A DNA stretch of 64,000 nt from Adiantum capillus-veneris (GCA_014529385.2 CM043960.1:36780781-36844780); one strand, 5' to 3'. Numbered from the stretch's first letter, positions 1-13,960 are shown. Notes: generated by a model not told the origin, from the sequence alone. Made by a program: numbers and translations.

Positions 1-412
1 TGCAATACAAGACAACCCACAAGGATCACAAATCAGAAACAGCTAAGATTTTTCAAAACAGATTACATGTCTTGACATTTTGAAATTGTGGCCATGTTGA
101 AGCTTTCAATCTGTAGGGTCGTATTCTTTATGACTGGCCTTTCTTTTCCAATGCTTTCAATAGTTCTTCGGACACAATCCTCCATACAACCCACCAGTAG
201 CTGGGAAAAAACTTGGGAGTCGGTATGAGGGAGCTGGTGTTGAGAACACAAAGGAATTTAGTAATAAAACAGTCTCAAGACATCATATGTTGTGTAGTAT
301 TACAAGATTGGTGAGAGTCACTGGCTGGGCTCAAGCTAGCATTCCAGAGAGGGTAAGAATAGGGAATGTCGGTAGTACCACCATCAATCACAAAGCAGTT
401 CTGAGAGTGAGG
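1..412 (-). other. 3' flank and probable 3' UTR of the HAD gene
   Basis: No coding signal was found after the stop codon on either strand. The interval probably holds the 3' UTR. No clear AATAAA on the minus strand was found close to the stop, so the polyadenylation site cannot be placed. Confidence 0.4.
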
Positions 413-532
413 CTATGCTGCAATTGCAGAGACTAGTGTTGGTTTCAAACCCCAATTGATAACAGGCCATCCTCGCTTCTCAGCAAGAACTTGGAGCCGC
501 GCATCGGGATTCACAGCATGTGGGTGGCCTAC
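413..532 (-). CDS. HAD gene exon 6 (stop codon)
   Basis: The 120-nt terminal exon begins after acceptor TAG-rich AAAACAG with GTAGGCCAC. It encodes [13 protein letters not shown] and a further 26 residues, then TAG at 415-413. The VGxPxAVNPD strand and GWPV are typical of the C-terminal end of subfamily IB proteins. Confidence 0.92.
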   Translation of the reverse strand, partial: VGHPHAVNPDARLQVLAEKRGWPVINWGLKPTLVSAIAA

Positions 533-3500
533 CTGTTTTTTAGTTAAAGAGAAAGTTCAAAGTAAGCTTGAAGTCAGCAGAGAACTATAATGCAAAGTAA
601 AAGAAACTTACAATCTCGAGCATCGGTAAATCAGCCACACTGTCACCAAATGCTAGGCTGTCAGCTAGGGAAACCCCATGATTCTTTGCATAATCTCGAA
701 CCCGCTCTGCCTTTTCTGCATTACTTGAAGCCATGCCTTTCAACTGCCCTGTGAACCTGTATATATAAAGAACAAAGAAATTAACAAGGACTCTATTTAT
801 CTTGTTTTTGAGAAAAAAACCCAGTTTAAAAAGTGGCCTTCTAACTGTAAATAGCCTGAAATCCTTGAAAATAGCCTCACCTCCCATTTTCTTCGACCAG
901 TTCTGCTGCATAAACAAAATCTGAAAACACGAAGCCCAAGAAGTCACAACTGAACTTGTGCAGCAGGCTGAAAATGTGCATAAAGATGATCAGCCAGAAC
1001 AAGCCCACATATATTCAGCACAGTTATATCCAAGGAAAAAGCATAAATGCATCTGAGCTTTAAAACATGTCACAAGACAGCAAGCTCTAAACAAGTGGTA
1101 AACTTCCATATGACTTCTTTCTGAGCTATCTGTTTTTTATTTCTCGGCATGCCATACCTTACAAGAAACTTGAAATCAGAGTAGACTCGCTTGGATACAA
1201 GCTTCGTGTTAAAACTGCTCAAGTTGGTGCAAATTGCGTGAGACACTAAGACAAAATCTGTGCAACTGCCAGATGCACTCAGCACGGTCTTTTGCACATC
1301 CAGAACTTAGAAACTTGTCGTACATAAGAACATCACACCTCAAGCACCAGAGAAAACTCTCGAAGAAGCAATCGGCAAACTCATTCACCCGCTGAGATGG
1401 TGAGGAAGGCCATTGACAGGATGAGGACTGGAAGAGCATATGATCATGATGGTTTAGTGGCTGAGCACTTCATGCATGCCAGAGATCTACTAGCAGAGCT
1501 CCTAGAAGTTATGTTTAACCGTGCCATGTGTGAGGGCTTGCCTGATACTTGGAGCCTATCTACTATTGTACCTATCTTCCAGTCAGGAGACCCTATGGAA
1601 CCTGGGAATTATCGCACTATCATGATCGGACACACATTGACACGGTTGTACGCATCCATTCTTGAGCAGCAGCTGAGTAGATGGGCAGAGAGGGAAGGGA
1701 TACGCGCAGTCGGGCAGGCAGGATTCAGGAGAGGTTTTTCTACTCTTGACCATATCTTGACACTCAGAGCCATCATTGAGGAGGGCAAATCACATGGGAG
1801 ACGGATCTATTGCAGCTTTGTGGACTTCCCCAAAGCATTTGACACCGTACCCAGAGCTAGGTTGATGCGCAGATTACAAGAGATGGGAGTACCCACGGAG
1901 CTCATTTGGGGAGTCATGGCACTGTACAGGTCAGTAGTGGGGCATGTACGCACCTCAGAGGGCCTATCTACAGCGGTTCACTCCACTATTGGGGTGAAGC
2001 ATGGTTGCCCGCTCTCTCCTACTCTGTTTGGTATGTATGTGGATGAGGTTTCTGACTACATTGAGAGTGATGGTGATAGAGGTGCACAACTGGCAGGAAC
2101 ATGGATCCCACTATTGTTATATGCTGATGATATTGTGTTGATCTCCGACTCTCTAGAGGAGATGCAACGTCACTTGAATGCTTTGCATAGCTTTGCCCAT
2201 GAGAGTGGTTTGTCTGTCAACCTTGGTAAAACCAAGGTCATGGTATTTAATACGACCCCATAGTGGATCAGGAGGTCAGCGCCCGCATTCACGTACGGCC
2301 AGGAGACGATGGAGTATACAGATGCTTACACCTACCTTGGAGTGGTTTTTGGTGGACTAGCATTTTCATTGAGAAGAGCAGCAGAGACTAGATTGACCAA
2401 AGCCCATGAAGCATTGGGTAGATTGGAGAGGATGTGTTCACATGTTCAGTTTCAAGAGCCTCGGACGAAGCTCTGGCTCTTTGACACCCTAGAGGCTTCT
2501 GCATTGCTCTATGGAGCTGAGATTTGGGGACCTTCATTGGACCATCATGGGAGGACAGGTCGCACTGATGGATGTGGGGACATGGAGAAGCCACTAGTCT
2601 CTATGATCTCACGGCTCATTAGAGCCAAGGCTTCAGTACCACGTGCCATTATACGAGCAGAGCTAGCTGTCCCCCCATTAGTGGTTGAGGCGCTCACCAG
2701 GTCCGTCTCCTTCATACACCCACATCTGGGAACTTCCTAGAAACAAATATGCCCGCCTTGCACTTGAGTCCTCTCGACAGTTAGCCATGCAGGGAGATAC
2801 AGCATGCCGGTATGGGGAGATGACATCAAGGTTTCAAGCGCATGGGTTCAGCATAGACAGACTGCCACCCTTCTAGTACTCACTGGATGCACCCTCTCTG
2901 ACTCTCACACAGTCCGAGATTACCAGGCTCATCCGCCAGGACCTGACTCAGCTAGACATCAAGAGGACATGGATACAGCCAACACGAGAGCTGGGCACGA
3001 AGATGGCTTTCTACAGAGAGCATCTTCTCCAGCTTACGGAGGACGGTTTTGTGACTAGACCTAGATACATGGACACCCACTTGTCTCATGGGATACGATG
3101 TGCTATTGGCCAGATACGCACACCTTCACACCAGCTGCGGATCGAGACTGGGAGATACAGCAGAGGCCAGGACATGTCTCCTATGTGACCTGGAGCCTGA
3201 GACAGAGTTGCACTACACATGCCACTGCCCCGTCTACTACGAGATACGCGGCCGCTTCTTCCACTGCTTGTTCAGAGAGGGCTTCGAACCACTCTCCAAA
3301 GTCATGCGGTACGAGGATCAGAGATGCTTGGGTTTGTTTTTGTTGGAGCTGCGCAGACACAGAGAGAGCCTGATGAGAGGAGAGATCAGCCAGTCTCAGA
3401 GACGGATCACAGACTTCTTTAGAGCAGACACTGGACACCCGGAGGAGCTGCTACCACAGGAGAGCTCGCCGCCTCACACTGGAGGCACATTGATCGACCG

Positions 3501-6500
3501 AGCGACTAAGCTAGGGAGATCCAGACGCCCACGACTACGGAGGACCACACAGCATCGACGGAGGTTGCATCAGAGGATTCGGATCACTTTGGGCCAGCAT
3601 ACACGACGCCCGGTCAGGCTATTGACCATGGAGGAGATTGATGAGATCGGCCAACGACCAATGCTGGATCTTTTGTGATCTGTGATTTAGCTATCCCACC
3701 TATCTGCTTAGATCACACCTAGCTGTTTCAGATTCCATAGCATTTTATTCTGTCATTTTTGTTACTCTGACTTTGTATCAGATCCACCACATTGTAACTT
3801 TCTAGTCTCATAGGTCATTCTGGCCTTCTGAAGACGTTAATATAACATTTCATTTCTCTATACAGAGATGGTCCGATGGTGATTCTAGAGCAGCGCTCCA
3901 CATGACGGTGCAAGACCTATGGGACCACACTCAAAGTTGCCACCTTGAATTGTGATGGATCGATGCGCCTTGATGCTTTTGAGGATAGTTTTACAGGAAG
4001 AGACATCGTCTTCTACTCTGAGACACATCAGGCCCCTCGGCAATCTACGCCTTACATTAATGGATATAGATGGGAGACAGCCTGTAGACAGGAGACACGA
4101 TCAGAGCACAGAGGGTGGGGCTCAGGAGGAGTGGCACTGTTATTCAAGGAGGAGTTGCAGCCATTGGTACATATAGCCCGCAGGGATGAGCAAGCTAGGT
4201 ACATGTGGGTGAGATTGAGAGCAGAGACAGGAAGATATCTTTACATTGCTATTTGCTACTTTCCCCAAAGTACGTCAATTTATGAACCACCCAGAGGACA
4301 GTCCCCCTTTTCTATTTTGGATGATGACATATGGGAGTTCTCTAGAGATGGTGACATCATCATTCTAGGGGATTTCAATGCTAGGATTGCCCATCACCAG
4401 ACAGTATTTTATGATACTTCAGAGGAGATGCTGAGAGAGCTGGATGTTGCAGAGACGGACTTATCCAGACTATCACAGGATGGGGAACACACTGAGTATG
4501 GACGACACTTGATAGACGTGGGGACTGCACATGGATTGGCCATCTTGAATGGCCTACAGAGATTTCCCACTGCAGGGGGGTTTTACATGCTTTCCACACA
4601 GACATGGAGCCAGCACAGTGGATTATGTCATGGCACAGCCGAGCCTCATCTCCAACATCCAAGATCTCACGGTTGGACCCATACCTGTTGGTGTGGCAGT
4701 GGATCAAGCTCGTGTCGTTGACCATCTCTTTTCAGTTTATTGTAGCACACACGCCACGCGCAGCAACCCCTATTCGCTACACCTTCAGGCGGGAGACGGA
4801 CTCTGTATACATAGATGGGATCTACAGACGCCTGTGCACAGACCTCTAGAGGAGCTTACTACTATACTGACATGACAGTACATGATGCACCAGTAGAGGC
4901 ATACCCACATACCCAGCCTGAGCAGAGACACCGTTCGGGGAGCATGCTCCAGAACAGTTGGTATGATGAGGAATGCTGGGACACTAGAGCTAGACTTCAG
5001 AGGGAGGTGCTTTTGGGGGACATCACTCACAGACAGTCACAGATTGACTTCCGACACCTAGTGCGGATAAAGAAGAGGGCATTTTTGGCTCGCCTAGCTA
5101 TTCTTGAGTCAGAACTCACGTGAGGTATGGCGGCTCTTTCCGCAAAGCATTTGACACAATACCCACAGGTAGATTGATGCGTAGATTACAACAGATGGGA
5201 ATACCCACAGAGCTCGTTTGGGGGGTCATGGAATTATACATGTCAGTAGTGGGGCATGTACGCACCTCAGAGGGTCTATCCACACCGGTTCACTCAACTA
5301 TTGGGGTGAAGCAAGGTTACCCGCTCTCTCCTCATGTATGTGGATGAGGTTTCTGACTACATTGAGAGAGATGGTGATAGAGGTGCACAGTTGGCAAGGA
5401 CATGGATTCCACTATTGTTATATACTGATGATATTGTGTTGATCTCCGACTCTCCGGAGGGGATGCAACATCAGTTGGATGCTTTGCATAGGTTTGCCCA
5501 GGAAAGTGGTATGTCCGTCAACCTTGGTAAAACCAAGGTCATGGTATTTAATACCACCCCACAGTGGATCAGGAGGTCAGCGCCTGCATTCACATACGGC
5601 CAGGAGATAGTGGAGTATACAGATACTTACACTTACCTTGGAGTGGTTTTTAGTGGGCCAGCATTTTCATTGAGGAGGGCAGCAGAGACTAGATTGATCA
5701 GAGCCCATGCAGCATTGGGTAGATTGAAAAGGATGTGTTCACAGGTTCAATTTCAGAGCCTCGGACGAAGCTATGGCTCTTTGACACTTTGGTGGCTTCT
5801 TCATTGCTTTATGGAGCTGAAATTTGGGGACCTTCATTGGATCATCACTGGAGGACAGGCCGCACTCATGGATGGGGGGACATGGGGAAGCCTTTGGTCT
5901 CTATGATCTCGCGGCTCATTAGAGCTAAGGCTTCAGAGATTGGTTCTCATTTTGAGTTATCCAGAAAGTATCAAATTTCTTAGCAAGACAAAATACCCAT
6001 GTCTTTCTCGTGTCAATATGTATCAAATAATACTTAGAACCATGCACAAGTGTCTCTAGAGACATCATGACCTCCACAGAGGAAGTTGCACGGTAGACGG
6101 TTGAGGTGGGATAAAACCCTAGAAGAAACATCCAACAACAAGAGGTATACCAAGTAGTCAGAAGAAGAACCTGATTCACAACCATAGCTTTACCTGCAAG
6201 TGACAAATGCATAGAAGACCGATGACATCAGACAGAGCTTCAATGGACTACAAAGTTAGCTCAAGCCACTGCTGTGGAGAAGTGTCAATGCCTACATGAA
6301 ATCCCAAGTAGCGGCAAAAATGGCCAGAAGCTAGACAAGTAAAACCATCCAATAATCCCCTGTGACAACACTCATCAACACCCAGCCAGAAGAAGTATAA
6401 CAAGTTGTCAGAAGAAGTACCTGATTTACAACCATAGCTTTACCTGCAAGTGATAAATGCATAGCTTCCTGTTCTTCGTCGAGGCCATGACTCTCTATCT

Positions 6501-9500
6501 GTAGGGAGGACGACACAACTTGAGGAGCCTAAACTCCTATATCAGAAGTATGCTGATGACATTCATTTCAGTGGAGGTTTCATCAATTGGCACTTTTTTT
6601 AATGCTTTTTGGCTGGGTGTTGATGCGTTTATCACAGGGGATTATTGGATGGTTTTACTTGTCTAGCTTCTGGCCAGTCTTGCCGCTACTTGGGCTAGAC
6701 AAGTAAAACCATCCATAATCCCCCGTGATAAACGCATCAACACCCAGCCAAAAAGCATTAAAAAAATTGCCAATTGATGAAACCTCCACTGGCAAGACAA
6801 AAAAAAAAAAATTGAATGTCACCAGCATACTTCTGATATAGGAGTTTAGGCTCCTCAAGTTGTGTCGTCCTCCCTACAGATAGAGAGTCATGGCCTCGAC
6901 AAAGAATAGGAAGTGATATGGGGCTAGAGAGCATCTAGAGAGAGAGAAATGAAATGAAGTGAAATGTAATATTAACGTCTTCAAAAGGCCAAAATGACCT
7001 ATGAGACCAAAAGGTTACATGTGGTGAATCTAATACCAGGTCTGGGTACAAAAAGTACAAAGAACTGAAAAGAAAATAGTGGGTTGGGGTGGGGTGAAAG
7101 CTGATACAAGGGGAATACAAAGGGTGAGCTGATACAATGGAGCTCTCTGACAGTCGAGGCATCATATACATATACATCAGTATCCAAAAGTCTTTATAGA
7201 TTCAATGTCCTCCAAGGTAGGCACTCTGTTAGGACGGCTCCTATGTCGCGCCAATATGGTATGGATCCTCTGTTTTGCAGTCTGCGTCGATGTCGAGAGG
7301 GCCCCCTCATCCGTGGGCGACGAGACTGCCCCAACTCCATCGCCCAATCAAGCAGTATGCCTCTGGTGTATTGTCTCTTCAGCGCATCTATGCACCTCTA
7401 CGCCGAATGGTCACGACTCTACAATAGAAGGACACAACTATTGACTTAGAGTCATGCCTCTTGACCTATGGTCATGTCTTTTGATTGTCTCTCTTCAATT
7501 TCTATATAAGAACACCCTTGTAACAGGTTTCAAATCAATCAACATACATTCAGTCTCTGAATCTCTTGTCTTCTAGTTCTGTTTAGAGTTCAGTTTTTAT
7601 CTAAGTTCAGTTATGAATAAACACACATGTTCTTCAAAGGTTCGATGGAGAGATAGTCTTTTTATGATGAATACACTTTTGTTGCTTGTAATTGCATAAG
7701 CACTTCTAAGTGAATGCAAATTTTCTGCCTACTCTCTCTTGAAGAGAATTGATGACTCTCAAAAGAGGGAATTATTTCCTTCTCTATAAGGAACGCCCAA
7801 TTCCTAGTGTGATGGGCCATATGACATGCATGTCCTTTGGAGGAGCCGAACCCCACATTGCTGCTATACACCCTCTTTCAAGCTTCGACCCTTGCTTGAT
7901 CTTGATATTAAGAGGTTTGGAGGTCACATCCGGAGTTCCCCGTTTAGAGTGAGTGATTGAGTGAGGGCTTCTTTGTGCATGTGCTTTGCCTTGTAAGGCT
8001 TTTCTAGAGTCCCAAGCATCATGCCTCGAGGATATACTGGTTTTTGTCCGTTGTGCCACCATTGGGCCTTTTAGTGGGCAGCCCTGTTTTCCGCATGTGA
8101 CTCCTCATATTCCCCCATTATGGGTCGTGGGATATTTCTAAGAGAGTCTAGATGTTTGTTTGCACCCCTGTATACGGATCCCTCTATGGGGCTTGGGTCC
8201 TCTATGCTCCCGTGCTACCACACCTTCTGTTACATTGGCCGAGGGACCTAAACCCAAAACGTCAAAAGCTTGAACTTTGGTTGAGATTAGTGTAGGTCGC
8301 GTTGACATGCTGACATGGCAGGCTGTATGGATTTTCCGCGTTTTGTGCTAGTAGATTTCAACAAATTTTGGCGATAGCTTTTGAGAGTAAACGCTTTTGG
8401 GTGTGAGTGCTTTATGTCTTGATGCTTTTGGGCATCCCTTGTAAGTTTACAAGGACCCTTGCGTTGTACTTTGCGAAGCGTAATAATAAAGAAACACCAA
8501 AGGGATGCCAGTCTTTGGGGCTAGTGCATCTTGGCTCAGAACTCTACCATGCTGTGCCGACTCTCCTTTTCTCTCTTTGTTCAAGTTTAGTTCAGTCATT
8601 TGCGGTTTCTGTTCGTGTGTTGCTATTGATTTCTCAATTAGAGTGTCCAAGCGTGCAACAGTGAGAGCTCAGAATGATTCTTCTACGGACTATTCGATTC
8701 TCTCTACAACACATGGATTTTTGCAAAGAATCTGACAAAGACGACACCCCTTGGATTGTTGGTTGCCGGGGAGATGAAGAAAAGTTGAAACCCAGCATGG
8801 AAATATAAGAAACCAATGAAGATTTTGGCAAATTTCCGAAAGGGAACCTAGATTGAGCGGAGTGCAAACGTGGACTGCCTGTTGGCACGTGTGAAAAGAT
8901 TGATCAAGGACTCCAAAGACCCGAAATATGTGAATCACCTGAAAAATTAATGAGATTCATGCGAGATGGTGAGAGGCCGTTGATTCTCCTCTCAAAGGCA
9001 GTAAGGAAGCTAAAAGAATAGCCGAGTGTAGAAAAGCAAAAACTGTACTCCTAAACAAAAATTGACTAAGCCCTTGAAAGAAGACAAATGATTGATGAAA
9101 AGCTTAAAGCGTTCTCAAAAGAAGAAGATATCAACGGATTTCCTTGATTATTTGGGCCGGAAGTCGACTTTTGAGGTGGTAAGCGGATCCAAGAAGCGTA
9201 TTCATTTCGAGGATGATCCAAATTTTTCTTTTGTCTTTACAGAGTTCCGACAGTTCGTCGTCTTATAGTTCCAAAGAGGATGAGAAAAAGTGGAAGAAGC
9301 GGAGAAAAAGCAAGAAAAATAAATTTTTGAAAAAGTCTAGAAGGCATAGGAAGCCATCTAGCAGCTCAATGGAGGAGACGTCATTCTCTGCTGACAGTTC
9401 AAATAGTGAACAAAAGAACAAGAAGGCCAAGGATTGGGGTCAAGTAGTCAAGTTTGACACGTTTTCAGGCTACCAAGACACCCATTGTGCGTTTGAGGCC

Positions 9501-12500
9501 CGCCTTCTTGGAAGGGTGTTTCTCGGAACGCTCCAAGGTGCGAAGGGCGGCACCTTACTTGAAAGGAAATGCACCGACATGGTGGTCTACTATGTTGTTG
9601 CGTAGAGAAGCACCTAAGAATTCGGTAAAATTCAAGAGAATTTTCACTTTTGTTGCTTGGATAGCAGAAGAATATGAAGAAGATGTTATCACTGCTTGGC
9701 ATTAGATGAGGATGACTAACAAAGACACTTTGGATGACTACTGTCAAAGGTTTTGGGATTCTTATTTGCCAGTGTCCTCGTTTCAGAGGGTCACTATGAA
9801 GAACGAGATTGAGTGGTTTTGCTACCGACTACCAAAAGAGATTTGACAGTATTGTCCACAATAGAAGTTTGACTCCATTCAAAGACTTATGGGACATGCC
9901 AAACAAGGTTTTGGTATGCATGCCAGTCGTTGACCTATCCTACGGACAAGCCAATGTCCACCTCAACAGGGCAAGAGTCTTCCAGGGAAGAGAGAACAAA
10001 AGGAACCGTATGAAAGAATAGAAAGATAAGCAAGGTCCACCATAAAATTTTGTCAAGGGCACTTTTTGCCTCTCAATGCAAAGTGGATGGAGGAGGAGAA
10101 CATCGCAAATTCTTTTGAGTTTAAGTTGTACCTTGAAGCTTTTGGATTTTTAGCAATGTCTATGCTAATAGTTACCAATAAATCAACAGGTTGAATTTAG
10201 TGCGATGCAGACTGCACAAGAAGGGAGCCATTCCACTCCTTTGTCATAAATTGCCTAGATTGAATAAAGCCACTAATTTCTCTTTAAGATTTTAGGGATA
10301 CTCACATACTGACAATATTTTGCAGAACGACTTTATGAAAATATGTGCATTGAATTGGAATTTTCCAATTGAGGAGAAACATGCTCTTTCACACGCGTAT
10401 TGTTAGAGAAAGATGAATGTTCTCAGGATTTTGTTTGATGAATGATTTGAGCTTTTAGTTGACTCTCCTTCTCTCTCTCTTTCTCTCTTCAAGTTTAATG
10501 ATTTTGCAGTTTCTATTTGTATGTTGCTATTGATTTCTCGCTTGGAGTGTCCAAGCTTGTAACAGTGATATCTCAGCTCAGAACGATTCTTCTTCTACGG
10601 AGAATCTAATCCTTTTTGCAGCGCACATGGGTTCTCATGGAGATAGAGACAACATCCCTTCAACAGTATGCCATCGGGGAGATGAAGAAACCCATTGAGA
10701 TGTAACAGACTTGGACACTCCAAGTCAAGATTCTACCGCGACACAACAAAGATTCACTTCAAAACAGTTCACAGTTCACAATTGATTCGACACGGCTCGA
10801 CGGAGTTCCGTGCCTAGAGATATTGGCCCCACAGACTGGCGCTCCTTTCGGTATTTCTTTTTGTATTAATCTATGTTCAAAGTACAAGAGAGTGGAAGGA
10901 TTCTCACTCTCAGACTCTGCGTCTAGATGCTCTGAGTTGTGAGGACCCTACCCACTTATTTAAAGGTTAAAAGGGATGCCCAAAAGCAGAGCCCCAAAAG
11001 CTGTCAATTTTAAAAGCCTCTTAAAATAAAGCAAATAGCCCCAAAAGCTTCAAAATTAGCCTTGCGTAGAATTCAGTTGGCGTAAAAGCAGATCTCCGTA
11101 CATCCTGCTGCTGCGTCTTGCGCCACAAATCACGGAAGTCCGTATGGTATGCCACATCAACATGTTAGCGCTTTTTCCGCGTATGTCTGCTAGCCGAGGA
11201 GTGTGTGTGTGCTCTGCTACCCCACTGTAATTGTGTCCAAGGCCATGCCATGCCACGTGACCCATTTGTGACATACCCCCCTCTTGAAAGCATTGTAATC
11301 GCCCTCAATTACGCCTGCAAAACAAACAAAAGCCATAAACTGTCTTAGCAGACACCACCGACGCACTAGGAACAACACATCTAGCACATGTACCAATCGA
11401 AAGTCACATCACAGAACATCACTTGACATCACAGGACATCACATGACAAATCACATTCAAAAATTCATTGAGTCTCACACCATGATTAATCGGCAACGTA
11501 TTTAGCAATCACATCTAGATCCAATCAAGATCTCTCAGATGCCCGATTGACTAATCCTTATTCCAATCATGTCATTTCGTCTATCAGTTCCTACACTTAA
11601 ACAAGTCAAGTACAAATTAGTATCATATTATCAAAAATTCCAAGTCTTAAAGTCATTACAGCAAAATACTGTCAGCCCACAGTATCCCTAAAACCCAATA
11701 GGGACATCAATGACTCTATTATCAAAAATCGGGGCAATCTGTTGACAAAGGAGCGGAGTGACTCCCCTCTTGTGCAAGCCCGCTGCACCAAATTCCGTTG
11801 AAGCTGAAATCGGGGCTTTATCGGAGTAGACTATGCTAAATCGAATGCTTCAAGGTAAAGATTCACAATATGAGGAGTATCTGCCAGGTCCTCCTCCTCC
11901 ATCCACTTCACATCCAATGGGGGATAGTTCTTGAATTTAACCAAGAACCGCCTCATCACTTTACCTTTTATCTTTCTATCTTTATGTGCCAATATCTGTT
12001 CTGGAACGAGTATCTCCTCGTTTTTCTCCACTTCGGGTTCTCATCTAGCTCCCCATCATCGGGCACATCGCCTTTAAAAGGCTTCAAGAGACTCACATGA
12101 AAAGCATTGTGAATTCTCCAAGTATCGGGCAGCTTCAGTCTAAAGGAGACATCATTTATCTTTTCTTTTATCTGGAAAGGTCCATAGTATCTCATGCTAA
12201 GATTTGAAAAAAGCCGCTTCTTTCCCTTTTTCTTTCTCAGGCATGCCTTCTCAAAACGTAAGAGCACCCAATCGTTCTCCTTTAATTTCAAGTCGCGACG
12301 ATGTCGATCTGCTGCCTTTTTGTGTCTTTCTTGAGATTTTTGTAAAGCCTCTCGAACCTTGGCAAAAGCAGTGTCCAAGTCCCTCGTGTATTGGTTGGCT
12401 TCAAAAATCTTATCTTTCGTTGTTAACAAGGGTGGAACCTTCGGAGCACCTTCAATAATTTCAAATGGCGCCTTCCCTGTCGAAGAGTGTATCGTGTTAT

Positions 12501-13916
12501 TGTAAGCAAATTCCACCAAGGGCAAATACTTTTTCCATTGAGTCTTTTGATCCGAAATGTAAGACTTCAATAAATCCAGTACGACTGCATTTACAATCTC
12601 AAATTTGCCATTTGTCTATGGGTGGAAAGATGACAAGAACTACAACCGTGTGCCAAGTTCTCCCAAATAGCCTTCCAAAACAAACTCGTGAATCGGGGAT
12701 CTCTGTCGGAGACAATCGTCTCAGGCATGCCATGTAATCTAAATATCTGGGCAATGAACAGTCTCGCTAAATGATCCGGCTCGACTAACTTCTTCACTGG
12801 AATGAAATGAGCTTGCTTGCTGAATCTGTCAATAACAATCCAGATACCATCGTGCCCACTCTGTGTCTTTCAGAGATCAAAAATGAAATCCATAGCAATA
12901 CTTTCCCAGGGGTGGGTGGTTATGGGTAAAGGCTCTAACAATCCCTATGCTTTATGCCTGTCAAACTTAACCTTCTGGCATACCAAGCAACTGCGTACAA
13001 AATCGTCCACATCCTTCGGCCAAAAGAAGTATTTTTCCACACCTTTCAAGGTGTTATCAATGCCGCGATGACACGTACATGGTGGACAGTGTTCCCTCAA
13101 CCGCTGTGTAATGCACAACATCGTTTTCTTCATCAAGTAGCCATCTCGGATGGAATATCTTACTACTACCTCCCCATTCTGTATTCGACAGAATATATCT
13201 GAGAAATCTTGATCTATGGTGTACTGATCAACCATGTCCTCAATGCTTCTATGATGAATCGCGGAAATAGCCAAAACTAACGGCTTCCGGGACAAAGCAT
13301 CTGCCACCAAGTTCTTTTGTCCCTGCACATGGACAATCTAGAAGTGAAACTGTGACAAGATGTTCGCCCACCGCATCTGATTTTCCGATAGCTGCTTCTG
13401 TGACAAGAAGTAGCGTACGCCGTAAACTCTGGTGATCATGAAGACCGTAAATCGGCTCTGAATAGGTAATGTCACCACTGAGTTAAAGCACAAATAACCA
13501 CCAAAAGCTCCAGAAAAATTGTCAAATTTAATTGATTGTCCACCTTCTTTAAATTCTCGAATTTTCTTGTTTTTATCTTCGAGAAAGTCATATTCCGAAC
13601 TATTTGAAGACGAGTCCTCTGTAGAACTGTCAAAGACTGGGCGAAACTTAGGCTTCTTTGCCTTTTTCTTGCCCTTTCGAAGCTTTTCTTTTTGCTCGCT
13701 TTTTTCCCTTTCTAGTTCTTCGCTCGAGTCAGAAGAGCTAGAAGAATTGTAAGAAGAAGAAGAAGGAGAACTCGAAACTCCTTCAAATCGCACATGCTTC
13801 TTCTACTTTCTTGCCGAGGCAAAAGTAGATTGACGACCCAAATAACCTGGGAAGTCAATTCTTTTTTTTTTGCTTTTTATCTTGCTTACAGACTTTTAGC
13901 ACTTCAATAACAACTG

Positions 13917-13960
<44 letters not shown>

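Larger units (their letters stand above)
1330..3866 (+). mobile_element. LINE copy 1, 5'-truncated, antisense to the HAD gene
   Basis: The element holds a reverse transcriptase and C-terminal zinc-binding region, a 3' untranslated region from 3679, and a terminal GAAGACGTTAATATAAC followed by CATTT repeats. The same 3' end recurs at 50884 on the plus strand and at 6935 on the minus strand, which fixes this 3' boundary. The 5' end is truncated within the RT N-terminal region; the junction with intron sequence near 1330 is approximate. No poly(A) tail is present. Confidence 0.85.
3867..5936 (+). mobile_element. LINE copy 2, endonuclease plus partial RT, internally deleted
   Basis: Starts directly after the CATTT tail of copy 1. 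It carries an apurinic-like endonuclease region, a linker, and an RT fragment that is about 85-90 percent alike to copy 1 by eye. Roughly 1 kb coding for the RT N-terminus is missing at about 5123-5140. The 3' third is also missing: similarity stops after CTAAGGCTTCAG at 5936. Confidence 0.8.
8661..10165 (+). mobile_element. Internally deleted gypsy element (gag joined to chromodomain end)
   Basis: Leader at 8661-9200, gag at 9213-10020, then an abrupt junction near 10045 into the C-terminal chromodomain segment. Protease, RT, RNase H and integrase are missing. No matching complete 3' LTR was found downstream. Confidence 0.7.
11274..13860 (-). mobile_element. Chromovirus (Ty3/gypsy) remnant with gag-to-RNase H deletion
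   Basis: On the minus strand the order is gag N-terminus (13793-13511), an abrupt joint, RNase H (13500-13300), integrase (13300-11970), chromodomain (12031-11831), polypurine tract, and LTR A. Most of gag, all of protease and the RT core are missing. The neighbouring LTR at 13886-14497 is in the right place to be its 5' LTR but is much more diverged from LTR A than from the LTR at 17127, so it probably belongs to a different element. Confidence 0.8.

Noticed and set aside
1070-1439. Short minus-strand open frames next to exon 4
   Set aside because: The sequence is intron 3 and the antisense of the LINE; the exon 3 to exon 4 join needs no further exon there.
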